A stretch of DNA of 64,000 nucleotides, taken from JANJTY01 sp038257155 (GTDB taxonomy: Bacteria; Pseudomonadota; Gammaproteobacteria; Xanthomonadales; Xanthomonadaceae). Positions 50,849 to 60,230 of this stretch are shown here, one piece after another. The notes under the pieces were generated by a model. It did no database searches, was not told the origin of the DNA, and worked only from the letters and a program-made list of their open reading frames with translations. Made by a program: the position numbers and the translations under genes. The stretch spans positions 1 to 64,000 of the forward strand of contig JBBSJP010000020.1 in NCBI GenBank assembly GCA_038257155.1, in the 5' to 3' direction. Every line of letters begins with the position of its first letter. Position 1 is the first letter of the stretch.

Positions 50849-52615
50849 ATGAACGCCCAGATCGCCCCCATCGCCATGCCCGCCGCCACCATCCGCGGCG
50901 CCGATGCCCTGCTGCGCGCGCTGGAAGCCGAGGGCGTAGACCTGATCTTCGGCTATCCCGGTGGCGCGATCATGCCGGTGTATGACGCCCTGGTGGACTC
51001 CTCCATCCGTCACATCCTGGTTCGGCACGAGCAGGGCGCGGCGCTGGCCGCCAATGGCTATGCGCGGCACAGCGGCAAGGTCGGCGTGTGCCTGGCCACC
51101 AGCGGGCCGGGCGCCACCAACCTGGTCACCGGCATTGCCGATGCCTTCCTCGATTCGGTGCCGATGGTCGCGATCACCGGCCAGGTGCCGACCGGGCTGA
51201 TGGGTACCGATGCCTTCCAGGAAGTCGACATCTTCGGCATCACCCTGCCGATCGTGAAACACAGCTACATCGTGCGCGACGCCAACGAGATCGCCGAAGT
51301 GGTGCGCGAGGCCTTCCAGATCGCGCGCGAGGGTCGCCCCGGGCCGGTGCTGATCGACCTGCCGAAGGACGTCGCCAATGCCATGATCGACTGGCGGCCG
51401 GCGCCGCGTCCCGCCGCGGAATCCGGGCCGGCGGTGGATCGCGCGGCCCTGCACCGCGCCATCACCCTGATCCAGAACAGCCGTCGCCCGGTGTTGTACA
51501 CCGGCTATGGCGTGGGTCTGGCCGGCGCCGAATCACAACTGCGCGCACTGGCGAAGGCCAGCGGCATTCCGGTGGTCAGTACCCTGAAAGGTCTAGGCGG
51601 CCTGCCAACCGACGATGCGCAGTTCCTCGGCATGCTGGGCATGCACGGCAATCGCGCCGCCAATCTGGCGGTGCAGGAATCGGACCTGCTGATCTGCATC
51701 GGTGCGCGCTTCGATGACCGTGCCACCGGCAAGCTGGCCGAGTTCGCGCCCAAGGCCAAGATCATCCATCTCGATACCGACGCGGCGGAAGTCTCCAAGC
51801 TGCGCTACGCCAATGTGCACCTGGTCGGGCGCCTGGCCGAACTGCTGCCGCAGCTGCACTGCCGCCCCGAGATCGGTGACTGGCAGGCGCACTGCGCTGC
51901 GATGCGTGCGAGCTCGCAGCCGCGTTACGACGCGCCGGGCGAGTGGATCTATGCACCGGCCCTGCTGCGCGAACTGAGCCAGCGTCTGCCCGAGGGCGGC
52001 GTGATCGCCTGCGACGTCGGCCAGCACCAGATGTGGGTGGCGCAGCACTGTATCCACCGCGCCATCAACCGCCACCTGACCAGCGGCGGCCTGGGCACCA
52101 TGGGCTTCGGCGTGCCGGCCGCGATGGGCGTGAAGCTGGGCTCGCCTGAGACCGAAGTGGTCTGCGTCAGCGGCGACGGCTCGATCATGATGAACATCCA
52201 GGAGCTCGCCACCCTGCGCCGCTACGGCGTGGCGGTGAAGATCGTGCTGCTCGACAACAGTTCGCTGGGCATGGTGCGGCAATGGCAGGAGCTGTTCTTC
52301 GCCGAGCGTTTCTCCGAAGTCGACCTGTCCGACAACCCCGACTTCGCGGTGCTGGCGCGCGCCTTCGGCATCGAGGCGATGACGATCGAGCGTCGCGACG
52401 AAGTCGACTCCGCGCTCGACAGGTTGTTGGCCGCGCAAGGCCCCTTCCTGCTGCACGTGCGCATCGACCCGCGCGCCAATGTCTGGCCCTTGGTGCCGCC
52501 CAATTGCGCCAACGATCAGTTGATGGACCGCGAAGCCACGGTTCGATCCGCCGCTCTCGATCCGGCTGCGCCGGCCTCGATCGGCGGCCTCACCGCGAAC
52601 GGGGGAAAAGCGTGA
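50849..52615 (+). CDS. ilvG: Acetolactate synthase large subunit (IlvG/IlvB type)
   Basis: The 588-residue ThDP enzyme makes acetolactate and acetohydroxybutyrate. The cofactor-activating Glu is in RHEQGAALAANGYAR, and the ThDP motif is GDGSIMMNIQELATLRRYG. FGYPGGAIMPVYDAL and KGLGGLPTDD are family signatures, and FAD-domain features are in the middle third. The linked small subunit is IlvM-like, so isozyme II (IlvG) naming is used. The C-terminal ~30 residues (AALDPAAPASIGGLTANGG) go beyond E. coli IlvG. Confidence 0.94.
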   Translation: MNAQIAPIAMPAATIRGADALLRALEAEGVDLIFGYPGGAIMPVYDALVDSSIRHILVRHEQGAALAANGYARHSGKVGVCLATSGPGATNLVTGIADAFLDSVPMVAITGQVPTGLMGTDAFQEVDIFGITLPIVKHSYIVRDANEIAEVVREAFQIAREGRPGPVLIDLPKDVANAMIDWRPAPRPAAESGPAVDRAALHRAITLIQNSRRPVLYTGYGVGLAGAESQLRALAKASGIPVVSTLKGLGGLPTDDAQFLGMLGMHGNRAANLAVQESDLLICIGARFDDRATGKLAEFAPKAKIIHLDTDAAEVSKLRYANVHLVGRLAELLPQLHCRPEIGDWQAHCAAMRASSQPRYDAPGEWIYAPALLRELSQRLPEGGVIACDVGQHQMWVAQHCIHRAINRHLTSGGLGTMGFGVPAAMGVKLGSPETEVVCVSGDGSIMMNIQELATLRRYGVAVKIVLLDNSSLGMVRQWQELFFAERFSEVDLSDNPDFAVLARAFGIEAMTIERRDEVDSALDRLLAAQGPFLLHVRIDPRANVWPLVPPNCANDQLMDREATVRSAALDPAAPASIGGLTANGGKA

Positions 52616-52630
52616 TGGCCCACCCATACC

Positions 52631-52696
52631 CATTCGTGGTGAGGAGCAATCGAGGGGCCTGCGCAGCAGGCTCTCGAGAGCGCGTCTCGAACCACC
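52631..52696. repeat. Short intergenic repeat between ilvG and ilvM
   Basis: The block cattcgtggtgaggag ... cgtctcgaaccacc matches the repeat at 50664-50817 in order and orientation. An internal inverted repeat around ggcctgcgcagcaggc can fold. It is non-coding. Confidence 0.65.
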
Positions 52697-52733
52697 TGCC
52701 CTTGTTCCGCCACCCCCGCCCGAGGAAATCGCC

Positions 52734-53083
52734 ATGTACGAACTGAGCCTGTCCCTGTCCGCCGCCGAAGGTGCCCTGGTGCGCGTGCTTGGCCTCATCG
52801 AGCGCCGCGGTTTCGCCTTTGCCGGCATGGAAATGAACTGTGCGGATGGCGGTCTGTCGCTGAGCCTCAAGCTGGCCGAGAACGGCCGTTCGGTAGAGGT
52901 GCTGATGCGTCAGATCAAGCGCCTGCCCGATGTGCGCGAGGCCAGCTTCGCGCCGGCGCGTCCGGCCTTTGCTATTCCTGCCAGTACCTGGCAGCCGATG
53001 CCGGCACGTGCCCCACGCCCGACCCGCAATGGCCTGTCCTGGCTTGGCATCCCGGATCGCATCAGCCCCGAGGCGATTCCCGC

Positions 53084-53087
<4 letters not shown>
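52734..53087 (+). CDS. ilvM: Acetolactate synthase small subunit, IlvM-like ACT protein
   Basis: The 117-residue protein has one ACT domain (YELSLSLSAAEGALVRVLGLIERRGF), shorter than IlvH/IlvN. A ribosome site (GAGGA) precedes the ATG. ACT domains of the small subunit regulate the large subunit by end-product binding. The C-terminal ~40 residues after the ACT fold are Pro/Arg-rich and not conserved in known IlvM. The stop overlaps leuA by 4 nt. Confidence 0.85.
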
Positions 53088-54631
<1,544 letters not shown>

Positions 54632-54653
54632 TGGGAACCCCCGAACCTGCTCT

Positions 54654-54761
54654 TGAACCCCTCTCCCCACGGGAGAGGGGCAGGGGTGAGGGGCAAGCCT
54701 CGCCCAGCGTCTGCAGAAACGTTGCCCCTCACCCCAACCCCTCTCCCGTGGGGAGAGGGGC
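54654..54761. repeat. Palindromic GGGAGAGGGG repeat pair in the leuA-ilvE gap
   Basis: A left hairpin CCCCTCTCCCCACGGGAGAGGGG with GGGGTGAGGGGC and an inverted right half CCCCTCACCCCAACCCCTC... make up most of the 166-nt gap. This copy is not translated. Confidence 0.9.
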
Positions 54762-54797
54762 TTAGAACGAAGCCAAAGCTACCCCCGGAGCCCCACC

Positions 54798-55763
54798 ATG
54801 AAACACCCCGCCCTGATCTGGTTCAACGGCCGCCTCTGCCCCTGGCAGGACGCCAACGTGCACGTCATGACGCACGCCCTCCACTACGGCTCCTCGGTGT
54901 TCGAGGGCATCCGCTGCTATGCCACGCCGAAGGGCCCGGCGATATTCCGGCTCGAAGAGCACATCGAGCGCCTGTTCGATTCGGCCAAGATCCACGGCAT
55001 CGCCATGCCCTTCAGTCCGGAGGCGCTGACCCAGGCTTGCCGCGACGTGGTTGGCGAGAACGGCCTGGCTTCGGCCTACCTGCGCCCGATTGCGTTCCGC
55101 GGCCTGGGCAGTTTCGGTCTCGCGCAGCCGGCCGACGCGCCGGTAGAAGTGGCGATTGCCGCCATCGAGTTCGGCGCCTATCTGGGTGAAGAGGGCCTCA
55201 AGCGAGGCATCGATGCCTGCGTGTCGAGCTGGTCGCGACCGGCGCCCAATACCTTCCCGAGCGTGGCAAAGGCCGGCGGCAATTACTTGAACAGCCAGCT
55301 GGTGGCAAACGAGGCGCGTCGCCTCGGATTCGGCGAGGGCATCGCGCTGTCGCACGACGGACTGCTCAGCGAAGGCAGCGGCGAGAACCTGTTCCTGGTC
55401 AAAAAGGGCGTGCTGTACACCCCGCCGGGCGCGGCCTCGATCCTGGTTGGCATCACCCGCGATACGGTCTTCCAATTGGCTGCCGACATGGGGCTGACGG
55501 TAAAGGAACAGGCCATGCCACGCGAGATGCTGTACGTCGCCGACGAGGTGTTCATGACCGGCACCGCCGCCGAGATCACGCCAGTGCGCTCGGTCGACGC
55601 CATCGTGGTCGGCAACGGCGCGCGCGGCCCGATTACGGCACAACTGCAGGAGCGCTTCTTTGGCCTGTTCGATGGCCGCACCGAGGATCGGTGGGGTTGG
55701 CTGGATTATGTCCATCAGGCCGAAGAGTCGGTCGCCCAGTCAAAGCTCACTGTGGTGGCCTGA
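54798..55763 (+). CDS. ilvE: Branched-chain amino acid aminotransferase IlvE
   Basis: The 321-residue class IV PLP aminotransferase performs the last step for Ile, Val and Leu. Seen: HALHYGSSVFEGIRCY near residue 28, the PLP lysine in SVAKAGGNYLNSQLVANEA, and SEGSGENLFLVKKGVL. GGAG lies 7 nt upstream of the ATG. It is read after the repeat gap and before leuC. Confidence 0.95.
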   Translation: MKHPALIWFNGRLCPWQDANVHVMTHALHYGSSVFEGIRCYATPKGPAIFRLEEHIERLFDSAKIHGIAMPFSPEALTQACRDVVGENGLASAYLRPIAFRGLGSFGLAQPADAPVEVAIAAIEFGAYLGEEGLKRGIDACVSSWSRPAPNTFPSVAKAGGNYLNSQLVANEARRLGFGEGIALSHDGLLSEGSGENLFLVKKGVLYTPPGAASILVGITRDTVFQLAADMGLTVKEQAMPREMLYVADEVFMTGTAAEITPVRSVDAIVVGNGARGPITAQLQERFFGLFDGRTEDRWGWLDYVHQAEESVAQSKLTVVA

Positions 55764-55787
55764 TGGACGGGATTGGGGAAAGCCGAG

Positions 55788-55912
55788 ATTCGGGATTCGG
55801 GATTCGCTAGAGCGAACCGCGTCAAGACTCAGCCCACCGCACTTTCCCGCCATCTCGATCCACCAGCAACCTCAACGCCTCCGCACCCCAGCTCTTACGA
55901 ATCCCGAATCCC
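55788..55912. repeat. Inverted repeat of gattcgg units between ilvE and leuC
   Basis: Three direct copies of gattcgg (55788-55807) face a complementary CGAATCCCGAATCCC at 55898-55912, giving a 15-bp perfect stem over a ~90-nt loop. The right arm ends 4 nt before the leuC ATG, where it could sequester the start region. Confidence 0.7.
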
Positions 55913-55916
55913 GGCC

Positions 55917-57326
55917 ATGCCTACATTGATCGACAAACTCTGGCACTCCCACGAAGTACGCGCCGCCAGCGCCGAAGCGCCGGCCGTGCTGTACATCGAC
56001 CTGCACCTGGTGCACGAAGTGACCTCGCCGCAAGCCTTCGACGAACTTCGCACGCGCGGTCTGCGCGTGCGGCGGCCCGAGCGCACCCTGGCAACGCTTG
56101 ACCACAGCACGCCGACCCTGCCGGCAGATGCCACCGGCCTGCTGCCTTATACCGACGCAGCGTCCGCCAAGCAGGTTGCGCAACTGGAGCGCAACTGCGC
56201 GGACTTCGGCATTCGGCTGCACGGCTTCGGCTCCGGTTCGCGCGGCGTGGTGCACGTGATGGGGCCGGAGCTGGGTGCCACCCAGCCCGGCATGACCATT
56301 GTCTGCGGCGATTCGCACACCGCCACGCACGGTGCCTTCGGCGCTTTGGCTTTCGGCATTGGCAGCACCGAGGTTGGCCATGTACTGGCCAGCCAGTGCC
56401 TGCTGCTGCGCAAACCCAAGACCCTGGCGGTGAACGTGTCCGGGCGGCTCGCGGCAGATGTTTCGGCCAAGGACCTGATCCTGCACATCATCGGCAAGCT
56501 GGGCGTCGACGGTGGCACCGGCCATGCCATCGAGTATCGCGGCGAAGCGATCCGCGCGCTGTCGATGGAGCAACGCATGACCCTGTGCAACATGTCGATC
56601 GAGGCCGGCGCGCGTTCCGGCCTGGTAGCGCCGGACGAGGCCACCTTCGAGTGGCTGCGCGGCCGCCCGATGGCACCGCAGGGCGAAGCCTTCGACGCCG
56701 CTGTTGCGCGCTGGCGCGAGCTGGTTACCGACGAAGGCGCGCGCTTCGGTCGCGAAATCGACATCGATGCCAGCGAGGTCGCGCCGACCATCACCTGGGG
56801 CACCAACCCGTCCCAGGTCATCGCCATCGATCGCAAGGTGCCAATGGCGGCGGACGCGCAGTCACGCCGCTCGCTGGAGTACATGGGCTTCCGCGGTGGC
56901 GGCACGCTGGCGGGCGAGAAGGTCGACGTGGTGTTCATTGGTTCCTGCACCAATGGCCGCCTGTCCGACCTGCGCGAGGCCGCCGCACTCCTGCGCGGGC
57001 GTCGGGTTGCTGCGCATGTGCGCATGCTGGTGGTGCCGGGCTCGGACGCGGTCAAACGCGAAGCCGAAGCCGAAGGCCTTGACCGGATCTTCCTCGACGC
57101 AGGTGCGCAGTGGCGCGAGCCCGGCTGCTCGATGTGTATCGCCATGAATGGCGATCGGGTTTCCGCTGGCGAGCTGTGCGTTTCCACCAGCAACCGCAAC
57201 TTCGAGGGCCGCCAGGGACAGGGTGCCCGTACCGTTCTCGCAAGCCCTGCCACTGCCGCGGCCTGCGCGGTGGCAGGGCATATCGCCGATCCGAGGGCGA
57301 TGGCTGACATCGAACGCGCGGCGTAG
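55917..57326 (+). CDS. leuC: 3-isopropylmalate dehydratase large subunit LeuC
   Basis: This 469-residue aconitase-family protein carries the [4Fe-4S] cluster for isomerising isopropylmalate. The cluster cysteines are in VFIGSCTNGRLSDL and CSMCIAMNGDRV. VCGDSHTATHGAFGALAFGIG and SNRNFEGRQG are family motifs. The ATG at 55917 starts at MPTLIDKLWHSHEV. The last residues are followed by a repeat gap and then leuD, its small subunit. Confidence 0.96.
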   Translation: MPTLIDKLWHSHEVRAASAEAPAVLYIDLHLVHEVTSPQAFDELRTRGLRVRRPERTLATLDHSTPTLPADATGLLPYTDAASAKQVAQLERNCADFGIRLHGFGSGSRGVVHVMGPELGATQPGMTIVCGDSHTATHGAFGALAFGIGSTEVGHVLASQCLLLRKPKTLAVNVSGRLAADVSAKDLILHIIGKLGVDGGTGHAIEYRGEAIRALSMEQRMTLCNMSIEAGARSGLVAPDEATFEWLRGRPMAPQGEAFDAAVARWRELVTDEGARFGREIDIDASEVAPTITWGTNPSQVIAIDRKVPMAADAQSRRSLEYMGFRGGGTLAGEKVDVVFIGSCTNGRLSDLREAAALLRGRRVAAHVRMLVVPGSDAVKREAEAEGLDRIFLDAGAQWREPGCSMCIAMNGDRVSAGELCVSTSNRNFEGRQGQGARTVLASPATAAACAVAGHIADPRAMADIERAA

Positions 57327-57349
57327 CTATTGGAACCCCTCTCAGTTGA

Positions 57350-57453
57350 GCCCCTCTCCCTGCGGGAGAGGGGTTGGGGTGAGGGGCGATTCGAAGCACG
57401 TCTCCAGGTTTGCCCCTCACCCCCAGCCCCTCTCCCGCAAGCGGGAGAGGGGA
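57350..57453. repeat. Palindromic GGGAGAGGGG repeat pair in the leuC-leuD gap
   Basis: Hairpins of the CCCCTCTCCC/GGGAGAGGGG type, the second with a CAAG insert in its loop, stand in opposite orientation with GGTGAGGGGC and GCCCCTCACCCCC flanks. They occupy nearly the whole 148-nt gap. Confidence 0.9.
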
Positions 57454-57474
57454 GCAAAAACCCAAGGCCCCACC

Positions 57475-58053
57475 ATGCAATCCTTCACCCGAATCGAATC
57501 CACCATCGCACGGCTGCCCAGCAGCGACATCGACACCGACCAGATCATCCCGGCGCGCTTCCTCACCACCACCCAGCGCGCGGGGTTGGGCCAGCATTGC
57601 TTTGCCGACTGGCGCTTTGATGCAGCCGGCAACGAACGCGCCGATTTTCCGCTCAACCTGCCCGCCGCGCGCAACGCCGGCATCCTGCTGGCAGGACGCA
57701 ATTTCGGCTGCGGCAGTTCGCGCGAGCACGCACCCTGGGCCTTGCTCGACTACGGCATCCGCGTGGTGATCGCGACCCGCATTGCCGACATCTTCCGCGC
57801 CAATTCGTTAAAGAATGGGCTGCTGCCGATTGAGGTGTCGGAGGCCGACTGGCAACTCTTGGATGCCTTCGTTGGGCGCTCGATCGCGGTGGATCTGGAG
57901 CAGGAGCAGATCGAACTTCCCGATGGGTCATGCATCGCGTTTACGGTTGAGCGATTTGCGCGGCAGTGCTTGTTGAAGGGTGTCGATCAGCTCGGCTATC
58001 TGATGGATTGTGAGGTTGAGATTGCTGATTTTGAGAGGGCGAGAGCTGCGTGA
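57475..58053 (+). CDS. leuD: 3-isopropylmalate dehydratase small subunit LeuD
   Basis: The 192-residue swivelling-domain subunit of isopropylmalate isomerase has DIDTDQIIPARFL near residue 17 and GRNFGCGSSREHAPWAL near residue 74. The ATG at 57475 follows AAGG and a short spacer. The C-terminus FERARAA is followed by a large inverted-repeat element before leuB. Confidence 0.95.
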   Translation: MQSFTRIESTIARLPSSDIDTDQIIPARFLTTTQRAGLGQHCFADWRFDAAGNERADFPLNLPAARNAGILLAGRNFGCGSSREHAPWALLDYGIRVVIATRIADIFRANSLKNGLLPIEVSEADWQLLDAFVGRSIAVDLEQEQIELPDGSCIAFTVERFARQCLLKGVDQLGYLMDCEVEIADFERARAA

Positions 58054-58101
58054 CCTCGACCTTGTCATTTGCTGGCGGTTTGTCCAACGAGGGAGGTTGT
58101 T

Positions 58102-58876
58102 GGAGGGGGGATCTTGATCCGCCATTGCGGAGTGGTTGGATTGCTTACCCAAAGATCAAGATCAAGAGCCTTCTCTGCGCTGCGCGCAGCGAGTCACTTC
58201 TCTTTGCTTGCCCAAAGAGAAGTAACCAAGAGAAAGGGCACCCCGGATTTCCCGCCCCGCGCATGGAGCGCGCGCGGGGTACCCTGCGTTGCTCAGAATC
58301 CGTCGGCCGGCGCGAACTCGGCCATCCATGGCCTCGGACATGCGCGCCTTTCCCCGCCGAATTCTTCCGCTACTCGGCGGAAAATAAACGGGGATTCAGA
58401 GCGAACAGCCAGAAGCCTGCCTCGTTTCGTGCTGCGGCTTCACTCGCTCCGCTGACGAGTGGGTGGCATCGCTGCGCTCGCCACCAATTGACCGAAGCGG
58501 GAGCTGCTGTTGCTCCTGTTGTTGCTCTTGGCTCTTTAGGTCCCCATCGGCTCGTGCCGAGCAGCGGAGCCAGGGCCGGGGGAAAGGCCCGCATGTTTGA
58601 GCACATGGATGTGCGAGTTCGGGCCGGCCCGGTCATGGCGAGCAGCGCAGGGGACCGCGCGGGGCTTTTTCCGCGCGGCGCGAGACTGGGGTGTCCTTCT
58701 CTTTGGTTACTTTCTCTTGGACAAGCAAGAGAAAGTGACTCGCTGCCCGCAGGGCGCGAAAGCTCTTGATCTTGATTTCGCTGTTGATGCCGCTGTTGAT
58801 CTTGAACTTGATGTAGCCGTTGCTTTCGCACAGCAAACCAACCACCCCGCAATGGCGGATCAAGATCCGCCCTCCC
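58102..58876. mobile_element. ~775-bp inverted-repeat element between leuD and leuB
   Basis: The two ends carry gatcttgatccgccattgcg and its inverse (58110-58130 and 58847-58867, 21 bp exact), and homology continues inwards as ~260-bp imperfect arms, including gtaaccaagagaaagg/ctttctcttgg and ctcgctgc blocks. A ~200-bp centre is not repeated. No transposase frame; most translations are artefacts. It is a non-autonomous (MITE-like or BIME-like) element. It fills most of the 911-nt gap between leuD and leuB; the remainder shows nothing recognised. Confidence 0.7.
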
Positions 58877-58964
58877 ACAGCCGCCTGATTCGCACAAGCA
58901 GAATCCACCATCAGACTGCCTCTGCCGCCCAACTCATCACCATCCACACAACACGACGCAAACA

Positions 58965-60044
58965 ATGAAAGCCACCATCGCATTCCTTCCCGGTGACGGC
59001 ATCGGCCCCGAAGTCTGTGCCGAAGCGCGCAAGCTGCTCGATGCCATCGCGGCGCGCTACGGCCACCAATTCAATATCGAGGAAGCCCTGATCGGCGGCA
59101 TCGCCATCGACGCGATGGGCGATCCGCTGCCGGCGCCGACCGAGGCGCTTTGTCGGCGAGCCGATGCGGTGCTGCTCGGTGCCGTTGGCGGACCGCAGTG
59201 GTCGGACCCGAATGCCTCGGTGCGTCCCGAGCAGGGCCTGCTCAGATTGCGTGCTGCGCTCGGTGTCTACGCCAACCTGCGCCCGGTCAAGCCGCATCCG
59301 GTCGCAGCCAAACATGCGCCGCTCAAGCCGAAGCTGCTGAAGGGTGTCGATATCCTGTTCGTGCGCGAACTGACCGGTGGCAGCTACTTCGGCGAGAAGC
59401 GGCGCGATGCCGAGTCGGCGTTCGATGGCTGCCGCTACACCGTGGCCGAGATCGAGCGCGTCACCCGCACTGCGGCCCTGCTCGCACGTCAGCGCAGCGG
59501 ACGCATCACCCAGGTCGACAAGGCAAACGTGCTGGAGACCTCGCGGCTGTGGCGCGCCACGGTCTCGCGCGTGATACGCGACGAGTTTCCCGATGTGTCG
59601 GTCGAGCACGTGCTGGTCGATGCGATGGCCATGTATCTGCTGACCCGGCCGGCCAGCTTCGACGTGGTGCTGACCGAGAACCTGTTTGGCGACATCCTCA
59701 CCGACGAGGCCGCGGTTCTGGCGGGCTCAATGGGTCTGCTGCCGTCGGCCTCGCTGGGCGAAGGTCGCAAGGGGCTTTACGAACCGATCCACGGCTCGGC
59801 CCCGGACATCGCCGGCAAGGGCATCGCAAATCCCTACGCGACCCTGCTGTCGGTGGCCCTGTTGTTGCGTCATTCGCTGGAGTTGGACGACGAAGCGGCA
59901 GCGGTGGAAGCGGCCGTGTCGCAGGCGCTGGATGATGGCGTGCTGACGCGTGACCTGAAGGCGCGCGGCGCAGTGAGTACATCCGAGGCGGGTGATGCGG
60001 TGATTGCGCGGCTTCCGCGGGTGTCGAAGCGGAAGGCGGCCTAA
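58965..60044 (+). CDS. leuB: 3-isopropylmalate dehydrogenase LeuB
   Basis: The 359-residue NAD-dependent oxidative decarboxylase has the signature ENLFGDILTDEAAVLAGSMG, plus RVTRTAALLARQRSG and VDKANVLETSRLWR, and the NAD site HGSAPDIAGKGIANP. The start ATG is preceded by only a weak ribosome site. After the 911-nt gap it could depend on read-through of the element or on its own promoter. Complete. Confidence 0.95.
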   Translation: MKATIAFLPGDGIGPEVCAEARKLLDAIAARYGHQFNIEEALIGGIAIDAMGDPLPAPTEALCRRADAVLLGAVGGPQWSDPNASVRPEQGLLRLRAALGVYANLRPVKPHPVAAKHAPLKPKLLKGVDILFVRELTGGSYFGEKRRDAESAFDGCRYTVAEIERVTRTAALLARQRSGRITQVDKANVLETSRLWRATVSRVIRDEFPDVSVEHVLVDAMAMYLLTRPASFDVVLTENLFGDILTDEAAVLAGSMGLLPSASLGEGRKGLYEPIHGSAPDIAGKGIANPYATLLSVALLLRHSLELDDEAAAVEAAVSQALDDGVLTRDLKARGAVSTSEAGDAVIARLPRVSKRKAA

Positions 60045-60060
60045 TCGTACGTGCGCTTTA

Positions 60061-60230
60061 GCCCCTCTCCCTGTGGGAGAGGGGTTGGGGAGAGGGTCCG
60101 ATCTCGCGTCTGCCCTCCCGTTCCTCCAAGTGCAAAGCCAAGAAGTCGAGCCCCGAAAGTGCACGCAGCCACCGACCCAACACCGTATTCGCACCCTCTC
60201 CCCAACCCCTCTCCCAACGGGAGAGGGGCT
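60061..60230. repeat. Palindromic GGGAGAGGGG repeat pair in the leuB-ilvA gap and ilvA 5' end
   Basis: The left hairpin is at 60061-60097 and the right, inverted half at 60192-60230, separated by ~95 bp. The right half is inside the ilvA reading frame. Confidence 0.9.

Noticed and set aside
58054..58964. Several open frames in the leuD-leuB gap
   Set aside because: They run through the inverted-repeat arms in both directions and give the same low-complexity peptides, so they are repeat artefacts.
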